From VXPQ01 sp965117025 (GTDB taxonomy: Bacteria; Bacteroidota; Rhodothermia; Rhodothermales; VXPQ01): a stretch of 64,000 bases of DNA. Under the pieces are notes generated by a model. The model ran no database searches, was not told the DNA's origin, and worked only from the letters and a program-made list of their open reading frames with translations. How positions within the stretch are numbered: position 1 is the first letter of the stretch; each line of letters begins with the position of its first letter. Location of the stretch: positions 2,604,001-2,668,000 of the forward strand of contig OZ220746.1 of NCBI GenBank assembly GCA_965117025.1, written 5' to 3'. Positions 1 through 7,968 of this stretch are shown piece after piece. The position numbers and the translations under genes are program-made.

Positions 1-312
1 CGCCTTGCGAAACACCTTGCTCGTCCTGCAACGGGAAGCGCCTGCAAGCGGCTGAACATGTACCTTCGGTGGATGGTGCGCCCGGGGCCGGTGGACATGA
101 ACCTGTGGGAGCGCATCGCGCCGAACCAACTCATGCTGCCGCTGGATGTGCATTCGGGGCGGGAAGCCCGCCACCTAAGTATGCTCACGCGCAAGAGCAA
201 CGACTGGAAAGCCTGTATGGAGTTGACGGAAAACTGCCGGCGCCTGTGTGCAGAGGATCCGGCCCGCTATGATTTTGCCTTTTTCGGTATAGGCGCTTAC
301 GGTGCGCCATAA
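1..312 (+). CDS. TIGR02757 (DUF2400) family protein, C-terminal fragment
   Basis: The frame is open from the first base of the window, so only the last 103 codons are present. The fragment reads RLAKHLARPATGSACKRLNM and continues with LRWMVRP, LWERI, LMLPLDVHSG, LTRKSNDW and YDFAFFGIG. This series is typical of the C-terminus of the TIGR02757/DUF2400 family, which is widespread in Bacteroidota and has helix-hairpin-helix DNA-glycosylase-like sequence. No function has been established for it that I can name safely. The gene ends at TAA and shares a terminator hairpin with the convergent gene. The internal ATG at 58 is not a real start, because the family homology runs upstream of it. Confidence 0.85.
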   Translation, partial: RLAKHLARPATGSACKRLNMYLRWMVRPGPVDMNLWERIAPNQLMLPLDVHSGREARHLSMLTRKSNDWKACMELTENCRRLCAEDPARYDFAFFGIGAYGAP

Positions 313-318
313 ACACAC

Positions 319-352
319 AAGGCCCCCGCTGCCTTGCGGCAACGGGGGCCTT
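319..352. terminator. Bidirectional rho-independent terminator hairpin
   Basis: A 15-bp stem, AAGGCCCCCG-CTGCC pairing with GGCAA-CGGGGGCCTT with one mismatch, surrounds a TTGC loop. It lies 7 bp after the upstream stop codon and about 40 bp after the stop of the convergent large gene. A-rich sequence before the stem serves as the T tract for the minus strand. A shared terminator for convergent genes is the natural reading. Confidence 0.85.
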
Positions 353-392
353 GCTGAGCATAAGCCGAGAGGGGTTATCTCTCTATGGTTAC

Positions 393-3300
393 TTATTTGA
401 GCAGAACCATCGTGCGCGTAATCGTCTTTTCGCCAGCTACAAGGCGGTACACGTACGTGCCGTTCGGCAGGTGGTTCGCACCGAAGCGCACCGTGTGCCG
501 GCCAGCGGCCTGCGGACCGTCAATGAGCACATCCACTTCGCGACCGAGCATGTCGTACACGACGAGGCTCACATTGCCTGCTTGCGGCAGCGCGTAGTCG
601 ATAGTCGTCTGCGGATTGAACGGGTTCGGATAGTTCTGAGAAAGCTCGACTTCCGTCGGCAATTCCGAATCTTCCGCGCTTGCCGCAATCGCACAGTCAA
701 CCGCACACGCCTCGCTTGCAACCGTAACCATCATCGTCGCCGAAATCATGTTCTCCTCACGATCTATCCCCCAGATCGTGATGTTTGCATAGTTCGGCGC
801 GGTAGGAGTGATCGTCAGGGTGGCTGTGGCCGGATCCAGCATAATACGCATCGCCGACGTATACACGTAGTTTTCCGTGCTCTGGGCATCGTAGCGATGG
901 GGCGTGTCCACATCCTCTATCCCCATCTTGTACAACAACCCGCCCGGAAGGGGATCTCTGGGATTCGCATTCGGATCCAGGAAGAGCGCCCCGAGCGATT
1001 CCTTCGGATTCAGCGGATTCGGCAAAGCCTTCAGATCCCAAACCGATGGTTTGTCGCCCGGACTCAGCATAACACCGGCGGCAAGGATCGGCTCCACTTG
1101 GGGATTGACGATCGGCTTCGTAGCGCCCTTGACGGTCACTTTGAAGGTTTGCGGGAAGGTTTCGCCGCTGGTGTTCGTGGCCAATACCGTGACGTACGTG
1201 TGTCCGCCCCGGCCCCAAATCGGCGTAAGCGTCAATACGGAACCCCTCGCGCCGGCTCGTACGACGCTGGTGTTCTTCGAGGATGCCGTGTACGTCAACC
1301 CACCTCCGGTGGGATCCTCAAACGCGGGCTGATCGCCTTCCTCTTCGGAGTCCACATCCGCCAAGCTTATCCTGACGGGCTCATCCTCGGCGTCCAGTTC
1401 CTGGTCAGCGATCTGCGTCTTGATATTCGGCGCATCCTTGGATAAGATCGTCAACGTGAAGGTATCCTCCACAGTTTCACCCCCCGCCGAGGCTTTCACC
1501 GTAAAGGTGACGCTTCCCGGTATACGCGGGCGGATCGTGATTTCACCCGTGGAATGGGTCCCGATATTCCTCAGGTCGATTTCCGTTCTCATGATCGCCG
1601 TAATGACTACTGTGGGATCTGTGCCTATTTCCACCTTCGAGTCGTCATTCACGATCACCTGATACGACAGGGTCTCGCCATCCCCGTCTCCGAAGACGCC
1701 GAACAGGTACACTTTCGCGTCGGTGGCGGCGTTCTCGTGGATATATACGTCATCGAGCGCGTTGATTACAAAGGGACCGGTTGCACTGGTTATGTTCACG
1801 CCAATGCGCAATCGGGCATATTCGTGGTCGCTATCCACGGCGTAAACCCATATATCCGACGCGTCGCCGCCTCTTGCCTTATCCGTAAGGGCAATCGTGA
1901 GTTTGGAACCGTCTAACGTTGCGGTTACCACATCCGGATTGGTGACCACGGGGCTCAGATCGACATGCTCGTCGCTGTGGTTATACGACAGGATGATGTC
2001 GTCGGAGTGGAACAGGTCGAACAGTTCCACGTCTTTCTGCGTTTCTTTGCCGACCGTCAGGGTCACGGTTTCTGAGTAACCGTTCGCTTGCGCGTTGTAT
2101 CCTGTTCCGGAGGATGGGCCCTGCACCATGGGTGCATCGTCCGACATGATTTCCACCTTGAGGGGTTGAGCGGAGTCGGTCCCGGGTTGCACGGCGAGCT
2201 TGAATCCGCCGGGCCCCGTCGGGGTAATGGTCAGCATACCCATGTCGTCAAGCTCCACCAGGGCCTGCGACCCCACTACAAACTCGGTACCGGGGGTATT
2301 CACCGTGGAGCCATCGTCTATCACGTAGTGATGCACGCTCCAGTCCGCATCGTTTTTCGAAAATGCCGCATCGAGGTCCACGGTGATCGGTCCGCCGTCC
2401 TCGCGGAGAATCTTTGTTTGCGCCGGGGGAATGCCTTCCGGCTCTCTTGGCGTCGTCGTATCCGCTACGTAGCGGCTCCCGACCATCGCTACGGTTTGCC
2501 ACTGCGTGGGAATTCTCCAAATGCTGTCACCCCCCTCCACAGCACGGAGGCTCCAGGTGATTTGCTCACCGCGATTTCCCCCGTCCCGGTCGTTTATGGT
2601 GATCGACATGGGGGAATAGCGGATCTCGTCGGCGCCGGGAAAGGCATTTGCCCTGTCGGTCCGGTCTTTAAAATCGGCCACAGGCAACACCATCAGCATC
2701 TTGTAACCACCGGCCATGGGAGCGTACGCCCCATTCCCTGCATTCAGTTTGGGCCCGGTGCCGCCGGGCAGGTCGGAGATATTTCTGATAACCGCCGACG
2801 CCGCGGTGCCGTGCGCGGACACGCGGATCTGATAATCGGGGTGGGTGCCGCGTTTCCTGTCGGGGTGCGGAGTACCGCCCATGATCGATCCGCCGCCGTC
2901 CCGCACGTCGTAGTTGCCCCATACGAGTTCGAAGGAATCGTCCTGCCAGGTGTCCCCCTGTCCCCTGTTGGCCGGGGAGATTTCCACCTGATCATCGGTG
3001 ATTTCGGCATAGATATAGATTTCTTCGGCGTCCGAGTACCCCACCCAGAAAGCTCCGGAGAGGTCGCTGTCGGTGGGAGAGGCGCCTCCCACGGTGCGTA
3101 TCGAATGCGCCTGGTTGACCCTGAATGGCATGGTTCCGGAAGGAAAGCCTGAGCCTACTACGTTCTCTGCCGCAATGTTGGCCTTGATCGCGCTGGCCTG
3201 GCTGTCGGTCAATTGCACCACCACCGGCGAATACGAAGTAGAAGAGAGCGAAGCGGAACTGTTCGATATGTCCAGGTTCTCCAGTCCTGAGGCGTCCGCG

Positions 3301-4490
3301 CTCGTTACCGCATAGTAGATGGTGTTGCCGACGGAGGGATGGGGCAGGTCGCCCTGCGCCCGCACCGTCTGCACTCCGGCGGCGGCGGTTACCGTCGCGA
3401 CCAGGCCTACGCTCTGGTCCCGTACGTTCGAAATCGGGCGGTGGCTGGAGTATACCTTGTATTGGGAGATATCGGTGTGATCGGCATCGTGGGTCCAGGA
3501 GATCACATGCTGGTTGCGGTTGCCGTCGACGCTGAAATTCACGCCGGTCACGGCCCGAGGCGGATTCTGAGGCGGGAGGATCCCTGTGAGGTCCAGGTCG
3601 GCCGGGCCGATAAACACGTCGTCCAGAAGTATAGGGGCGCCTTCTGCGGCGGAACTGCCCCAGTCCCAGTGGATGCCCAAAGACTCCACGTTGTTCCATT
3701 CGAATTCTCTCCAAAGTGCGCGTTCTTGATTCGTATTTGGGCCCAGCAGATCGAGCCCGATCGCGAATCCCGCCCACGAGCCGGCGTATAACCAGTTTTT
3801 TTCCAGTGTCGAAATGGTGTTGGCGGTCTTCGCAGCTTCGAGGTCAGCCCAGGTTGCGGGCGGGAGCGTGAGCGTCACATCGTGCCATTCTCCATCGCGC
3901 ATGCTGTCCGGTATGGCCCAGCGCAAACGGAAGGGATTATTATGAGCTGCCGTGTTTCCATCTTCCGGCCCGTAATCCTCAAACATGACCGAGAGGCGGT
4001 ACCTGGTTGTTATTTCGGTGCTTGTGCCGTCTTTCGGGTTTGCCGGATCCACCAGGATGCGGAAGTGGAGGACATTCCCGGCGTTCCGGTTGGCCGTCAT
4101 GTCGCGGGGAGCGCCTTGATCGGCAGCATCCGCGAAAAAGAACCTCGTAAACTGATGATTCTGGTTATTAAAACCGTTGTGAAATCTTACCACCCTGTTG
4201 TCGGCGTTTTTCGGATCGTTGATCACCTCCGCACCTTCCAAGTGGGTTCCGGTGCTACCGACTTTGAGCAGGTCGGGGTTTAGTCTGTCCACAAAGAAGA
4301 CGAAACTGTCCCCAAGGGGCACAGCATCTACCCCTTGATTCTGTGCGCGCGCGTCATGCGTAATCATGCTACAGGCAAGCAGGAGCAGCACCGGCATGAT
4401 GCCTCCCGCAAGGCGGGCGATGAGCGGGTGAGAAGAATGGTGAAAACGGCTATGAATATTTTTTACGCGATACGTTTTCGGGTAAATCAT
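393..4490 (-). CDS. Large secreted multidomain protein with T9SS type A sorting domain
   Basis: The 1365-residue protein carries a signal peptide near residues 25-49, ending at an ARA-Q site; a lipobox-like LLAC just before it is an alternative. In order it shows a jelly-roll-like N-terminal region (about 55-300), a fibronectin type III domain (about 310-415, ISWTHDADHTDISQYKVY), a DOMON/CBM9-like domain (about 455-675, AFWVGYSDAEEIYIYAEITD and FELVWGNYD), several cadherin/Ig-like repeats (about 690-1240), and a final 80-residue type A T9SS sorting domain (NYPNPFNPQTTI, VYDMLGREV, GTYVYRLVAG). The family is known for export across the outer membrane and cell-surface anchoring. CBM9/DOMON domains usually bind carbohydrate or haem, so surface polysaccharide binding is an inference. 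No catalytic domain was recognised. I chose the ATG at 4490 because GGGG lies 8 nt upstream; a frame 33 codons longer exists. Confidence 0.85.
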   Translation of the reverse strand: MIYPKTYRVKNIHSRFHHSSHPLIARLAGGIMPVLLLLACSMITHDARAQNQGVDAVPLGDSFVFFVDRLNPDLLKVGSTGTHLEGAEVINDPKNADNRVVRFHNGFNNQNHQFTRFFFADAADQGAPRDMTANRNAGNVLHFRILVDPANPKDGTSTEITTRYRLSVMFEDYGPEDGNTAAHNNPFRLRWAIPDSMRDGEWHDVTLTLPPATWADLEAAKTANTISTLEKNWLYAGSWAGFAIGLDLLGPNTNQERALWREFEWNNVESLGIHWDWGSSAAEGAPILLDDVFIGPADLDLTGILPPQNPPRAVTGVNFSVDGNRNQHVISWTHDADHTDISQYKVYSSHRPISNVRDQSVGLVATVTAAAGVQTVRAQGDLPHPSVGNTIYYAVTSADASGLENLDISNSSASLSSTSYSPVVVQLTDSQASAIKANIAAENVVGSGFPSGTMPFRVNQAHSIRTVGGASPTDSDLSGAFWVGYSDAEEIYIYAEITDDQVEISPANRGQGDTWQDDSFELVWGNYDVRDGGGSIMGGTPHPDRKRGTHPDYQIRVSAHGTAASAVIRNISDLPGGTGPKLNAGNGAYAPMAGGYKMLMVLPVADFKDRTDRANAFPGADEIRYSPMSITINDRDGGNRGEQITWSLRAVEGGDSIWRIPTQWQTVAMVGSRYVADTTTPREPEGIPPAQTKILREDGGPITVDLDAAFSKNDADWSVHHYVIDDGSTVNTPGTEFVVGSQALVELDDMGMLTITPTGPGGFKLAVQPGTDSAQPLKVEIMSDDAPMVQGPSSGTGYNAQANGYSETVTLTVGKETQKDVELFDLFHSDDIILSYNHSDEHVDLSPVVTNPDVVTATLDGSKLTIALTDKARGGDASDIWVYAVDSDHEYARLRIGVNITSATGPFVINALDDVYIHENAATDAKVYLFGVFGDGDGETLSYQVIVNDDSKVEIGTDPTVVITAIMRTEIDLRNIGTHSTGEITIRPRIPGSVTFTVKASAGGETVEDTFTLTILSKDAPNIKTQIADQELDAEDEPVRISLADVDSEEEGDQPAFEDPTGGGLTYTASSKNTSVVRAGARGSVLTLTPIWGRGGHTYVTVLATNTSGETFPQTFKVTVKGATKPIVNPQVEPILAAGVMLSPGDKPSVWDLKALPNPLNPKESLGALFLDPNANPRDPLPGGLLYKMGIEDVDTPHRYDAQSTENYVYTSAMRIMLDPATATLTITPTAPNYANITIWGIDREENMISATMMVTVASEACAVDCAIAASAEDSELPTEVELSQNYPNPFNPQTTIDYALPQAGNVSLVVYDMLGREVDVLIDGPQAAGRHTVRFGANHLPNGTYVYRLVAGEKTITRTMVLLK

Positions 4491-4683
4491 TAGTAACGCC
4501 CCATTTTTAGGGATATGTGAGGGAGAATACCTGTGCACACACATGGAAACACTCATGGAATGCTGCACGGCCATACGGTACTTACACAATATTTATATAT
4601 TTTTCAAGAAAATTAAAAAAATGTTGCCTGAAATCAGTAAGAGTCTCGGGTATTCGGTCGGCAAATCCTGAGGGGTTGTATTC

Positions 4684-4860
4684 ATGGATGCGCCCAACAT
4701 CATCACGATAGCGTTCGGCCTGTTTTCCCTGTCTGTACCGGTCATGCTGGTTTTTGTGCTTAACAGCATGAGAGACCTGCACAAGGACATTAAGGATATA
4801 AACTCCCGACTGGGGAGAATAGAAGGACGTCTTTTCGATAATGTGCATCCGACATCGTAA
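4684..4860 (+). CDS. Small single-pass membrane protein, unknown function
   Basis: This is a 58-codon frame with a good ribosome binding site (GAGGGG, 8 nt before the ATG). The translation begins MDAPNIITIAFGLF, has one hydrophobic segment (about residues 5-27, ending VMLVFVLNSM), then a charged, probably coiled tail with LHKDIKDINSRLGRIEGRLF. This is a recurring architecture for small bacterial membrane proteins: N-terminal helix outside or in the membrane, cytoplasmic coiled coil. No family assignment is possible by eye. It stands alone, divergent from the large T9SS protein and convergent with the methyltransferase. Confidence 0.6.
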   Translation: MDAPNIITIAFGLFSLSVPVMLVFVLNSMRDLHKDIKDINSRLGRIEGRLFDNVHPTS

Positions 4861-4934
4861 GATAGAAGCCGGAAGTCAGGCGCTGCGCTGAACGATTCGG
4901 CGTGGCAGGTTCCTCCCCGACCACACTATTCCGT

Positions 4935-4964
4935 ATTACCCCACCCGTGATTACCCCACCCGTG
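4935..4964. repeat. 15-bp perfect tandem duplication over a stop codon
   Basis: The unit ATTACCCCACCCGTG occurs twice with no spacer. On the minus strand the inner copy supplies the last codons and the TAA of the methyltransferase (ARVG-stop), and the outer copy repeats the same codons and stop immediately downstream. It looks like a recent replication-slippage duplication that left the reading frame intact. Confidence 0.85.
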
Positions 4965-5784
4965 CGTACGCCGTCACATGCGGCGGCAGCAGGAGGGGGC
5001 GTTTCGCGGTCTTCACTTCCTGCTTAAGGCGTTCTTCCAGCGTGTCCAGACCCACTTCTTCTGCGGTCGTAATGCCGAATTGTTCGAAGAGCGGCAGGAA
5101 ACTCGCGAATGCCTGCACGGCGTACGGGTAGCCGGCCCACGTATCCGCGCCGCCCAACAGCGCTTCGTAGTGCATCATCGGGGCGGGCAGGCCGGCGTCC
5201 ACGAAGGTGCGGTACAGGCCAAAGCCCATGTCTACAGAGGCCCCGGATTGCTCGAACACCGCAATGACCCAGTCCTTAATCTGGTTCAGCAGAGGCGTTT
5301 CGGGGTGTTCGAAGGTGCGGTATCGGGCTAAGTCCGCCTCCTGAAACGCGACAATGCCGCCGGGGCGAAGGCGCTGCACGAATCCTCTCATGGCTTCCGT
5401 GGGGTCGGCCATGTACATGAGCACGAGCCGGCCTGCCACAGCATCGAAGTCGTTTCCGACATCCAGCGTACGGGCGTCGCCCGCCACGAATTCGACGTGT
5501 TCGTGTCCGGCGGCTTCGGCGCGCGCCCGGGCGGTTTCCAGGATCTCCGGGTTCATGTCCACGCCGGTTACATGGCCTTCCGGCCCGACGATTCCGGCAA
5601 GGGCCAGCGACACGTCTCCGGCGCCGCTGCCGACGTCCAGCACTTTCATGCCCGGGGCGATGCCGGCTTCCCTGAAAAAGCGAAGCGTGATGCCCTCGTA
5701 GAGCAGCGACTGGGAAATGAGGCGCTCGGTTTCTCCCTCGCTGCGTCCCATGGTGTAGATCGGGTCGGCATTCGTGTTGGTCAT
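4951..5784 (-). CDS. Class I SAM-dependent methyltransferase
   Basis: The 277-residue cytosolic protein has the canonical SAM-binding motif I at about residues 49-57 (VLDVGSGAGDVSLAL), followed by VTGVDMNPEILETARARA, an acidic post-II region (VEFVAGDARTL) and motif LRPGGIVAFQE. The motifs and length match the UbiE/Methyltransf_11/25-type group of small-molecule methyltransferases. The substrate cannot be read from sequence; the C-terminal half (VAVFEQSGASVDMGFGL, a substrate-cap-like region) is typical of members annotated only as class I methyltransferase. The start is the ATG opening MTNTNADPIYTMGRSEGETERL. It is monocistronic, convergent with the small membrane gene and divergent from the rhamnose operon. 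Confidence 0.85.
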   Translation of the reverse strand: MTNTNADPIYTMGRSEGETERLISQSLLYEGITLRFFREAGIAPGMKVLDVGSGAGDVSLALAGIVGPEGHVTGVDMNPEILETARARAEAAGHEHVEFVAGDARTLDVGNDFDAVAGRLVLMYMADPTEAMRGFVQRLRPGGIVAFQEADLARYRTFEHPETPLLNQIKDWVIAVFEQSGASVDMGFGLYRTFVDAGLPAPMMHYEALLGGADTWAGYPYAVQAFASFLPLFEQFGITTAEEVGLDTLEERLKQEVKTAKRPLLLPPHVTAYARVG

Positions 5785-6124
5785 GGTGTGTACAGATGCT
5801 GAAAGTCGTAGGGTAAGAGCGGTTCAATGATGTTTGAATCCCTGCCGCTCGCCAGGGAATCCATTCGCCCGCGGATCAATTTGGCATTAACATTGAACCG
5901 AACAGGCCTGTCCTGTCAAAATGCTATACACAGGCCGGAAGTATCAAGTAAAAAACATGTTAAAAATGCCGTTGCGGAATTGGTGACTCGGTATCGTATT
6001 TTGGGCGTACCGTGTTCTCGGGAGAGGTTTTTTGCCGGGCTCCTGCACAATCGGGTTCCTGCAATATGTTAAGGTGTTGTATTCTTTTCCCCTGATTCGT
6101 CCGCACCGTTTCGAAGCATATTCC
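5785..6124. promoter_or_regulatory. Divergent intergenic region upstream of the rhamnose operon
   Basis: This 340-bp gap separates the methyltransferase and the transporter and should hold both promoters. I see an inverted repeat GGCCTGT-18 nt-ACAGGCC at 5905-5936, a possible operator, and an AT-rich stretch (about 5940-5975). No promoter could be assigned confidently to either strand. A short open frame at 5827-6072 has no plausible protein features. Confidence 0.3.
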
Positions 6125-7540
6125 ATGACGGATTCTTCCCCCAAAAGCACCCTTGCCGCCCGCCTCGATGCCATCAACGAATTCGATCGGGAGCCGGTCT
6201 CCGAAGATCGACTGAGAGGGCCGGGCGGGTTCATCGGGTTGTACGCGGGCGAGCATGTGGCAGGCACCGAATTCGTGATCGGGCCGCTTTTCGTGGCCCA
6301 TGGCGTGGCCACGGGCGATCTGCTGCTGGGCCTGCTGGTGGGGAATTTGCTGGCTGTGTTGTCGTGGGCTTTTCTGTGTGCACCCATCGCCACAAGGACC
6401 CGGTTGAATCTGTACTGGCACCTGCGGAAGATCACCGGCCCCAATCTGCTTTTCGCCTACAATATCGTCAACGCCCTGATGTTCTGTTTTCTGGCGGGGG
6501 CGATGATTTCCGTGGCCGCCACGGCGGTCGGCATTCCGTTCGATATGCCCATGCCGGGCCTGAGCGACCTGTATCCCAACAGTGTGGCGTGGGTGGTGGC
6601 GGTGCTGGCGGTCGGCGGCGTGGTGACCGTGCTCGCCGTGCTCGGGTTCGACAGGATTGCACGCTTTTCGAAGATCGCTTCCCCTTGGCTGCTGCTCGTG
6701 TTTCTGGCTGCGGGGCTGGCCGTGTTGCCGGAGTTGGGGGTGCGGTCGTTCGAGGATTTGCGGACCGTGGCGAACGAAAAGATATGGACGGGCGTGCCGG
6801 TGGAAGGCCGGGTCCGGTTCACCTTCTGGCATGTAACGTTTTTTGCCTGGTTTGCGAACATGGCCATGCATATAGGCATGGCGGACCTGACCATTCTGCG
6901 GTACGCCAGAAAATGGCAGTACGGTTTCGCCAGCGCCTTCGGGATGTATCTCGGGCATTACATGGCCTGGGTGGCGTCGGGCGTGCTGGTGGCGCTGGCT
7001 ATTCAGCAGGGGGGCGAAGTGGCGCCCGGCCCGATTGCGTGGCTCGGCGCCGGGATCGCGGGGCTGATCGCCGTGGTGGTGGCCGGGTGGACGACGGCGA
7101 ACCCGACGATTTACCGAGCCGGGCTGGCCATGCAGACCATCACCCCGAACTGGAAGCGCTGGAAGGTGACCCTTGCGGTGGGAGGGGTTACGACCGTAGC
7201 AGCGCTTTTTCCCGCGCTGATGATGCGTCTGCTTGACTTTGTGGCGCTCTACGGGCTCATTCTGATGCCGATGGGGGCGGTCATTTTTGCCGATTTCCGG
7301 ATTTTGCCGAAAATGGGGCTGCGTTCCGGATACGCCGGCTGGAAACAGATCGCTTTCGACTGGCCTTCTGCGCTGGCATGGATAGGGACGCTGGCCGCCT
7401 GCCGGTTGATGCATGTGATCTGGGGATGGGATATATTTTTTCTGGGCCTGCCCGGCTGGTTCATTGCAACGGGTTTGTTTATCGGACTTAGCGCGCTCCG
7501 GCAACGATCGGGTCGGGCGTCCCCTGCCGGGCATCCGTAA
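6125..7540 (+). CDS. NCS1/purine-cytosine permease-like transporter, predicted L-rhamnose uptake
   Basis: The 471-residue inner-membrane protein has about 12 hydrophobic helices after a short cytoplasmic N-terminus. Recognisable stretches are GLYAGEHVAGTEFVIGPLFV, AFGMYLGHYMAWVASG, AGWTTANPTIYRAGLAMQ and LYGLILMPMGAVIFADF, the last three characteristic of a divergent nucleobase:cation symporter-1 (NCS1) branch. Known NCS1 members carry nucleobases, allantoin or hydantoins. Its place as first gene of a complete rhamnose operon, with no other transporter present, suggests that it imports rhamnose or a related sugar; that is inference. I chose the ATG at 6125 (MTDSSPKST) because the frame upstream of it is not conserved-looking. 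Confidence 0.75.
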   Translation: MTDSSPKSTLAARLDAINEFDREPVSEDRLRGPGGFIGLYAGEHVAGTEFVIGPLFVAHGVATGDLLLGLLVGNLLAVLSWAFLCAPIATRTRLNLYWHLRKITGPNLLFAYNIVNALMFCFLAGAMISVAATAVGIPFDMPMPGLSDLYPNSVAWVVAVLAVGGVVTVLAVLGFDRIARFSKIASPWLLLVFLAAGLAVLPELGVRSFEDLRTVANEKIWTGVPVEGRVRFTFWHVTFFAWFANMAMHIGMADLTILRYARKWQYGFASAFGMYLGHYMAWVASGVLVALAIQQGGEVAPGPIAWLGAGIAGLIAVVVAGWTTANPTIYRAGLAMQTITPNWKRWKVTLAVGGVTTVAALFPALMMRLLDFVALYGLILMPMGAVIFADFRILPKMGLRSGYAGWKQIAFDWPSALAWIGTLAACRLMHVIWGWDIFFLGLPGWFIATGLFIGLSALRQRSGRASPAGHP

Positions 7541-7609
7541 CGATTCCGCCTTCCTGCACCATCATTCCGTCATACAGCCATTCGCAGCCATGCACGAGAC
7601 CATACGCCA

Positions 7610-7786
7610 ATGACCACCGTGTTGAAAATACTGTCGTACAGCGGCCTTGCCCTGACGGTTGTTCCGGCCGTGCTGGTGCTTGCGGGCGTGCTGCCTTGGC
7701 GCACTCATGCGGTGCTTATGCTTGTGGGCGCCACGCTCTGGTTTACTACCGCGTCGTTCTGGATGGGCCGCACCGATACTTCCTGA
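7610..7786 (+). CDS. Small two-helix membrane protein in the rhamnose operon
   Basis: A 58-codon frame encodes two hydrophobic helices (ALTVVPAVLVLAGVL and AVLMLVGATLWFTTASFWM) separated by a short WRTHA loop, ending GRTDTS. Similar small proteins with the pattern of helix, short polar loop and LW-F---FWMGR ending are common beside sugar-catabolic genes in Bacteroidota-type genomes, as far as I recall; no function is known. It lies 69 bp after the transporter and ahead of rhaI, so it may be an accessory subunit of the transporter. That is inference from position only. Confidence 0.55.
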   Translation: MTTVLKILSYSGLALTVVPAVLVLAGVLPWRTHAVLMLVGATLWFTTASFWMGRTDTS

Positions 7787-7868
7787 CAGGGTCAGCGGGA
7801 ATACATGCTGCGGTGCGCCGGTTCTTCCTGACGGAGGCCGGCAGGAATACGCGTTGCGGCGTGCCGGT
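7780..7868. repeat. Degenerate direct repeat, two copies of about 44 bp
   Basis: Copy 1 (7780-7822) and copy 2 (7825-7868) share TTCCTGAC, GGAATAC, TGCGG and GCCGGT blocks in the same order with a period of 45 bp. The first copy overlaps the last codons of the small membrane gene; the second is intergenic before rhaI. Copy 2 can also fold through CCGGCA/TGCCGG. Function unknown. Confidence 0.6.
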
Positions 7869-7968
7869 AAGGTCCGCACTTTACCTCCGTCCTTAACCCC
7901 CTTGTTTTTTTCCCGCATTCCCCCTCCGTATTTTATCCCCGGATTTCATTTCTTATTATCCTGACGTC

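Noticed and set aside
5827..6072. Short plus-strand open frame upstream of the transporter
   Set aside because: No ribosome site, no hydrophobic or domain pattern, and it lies in the expected promoter region.
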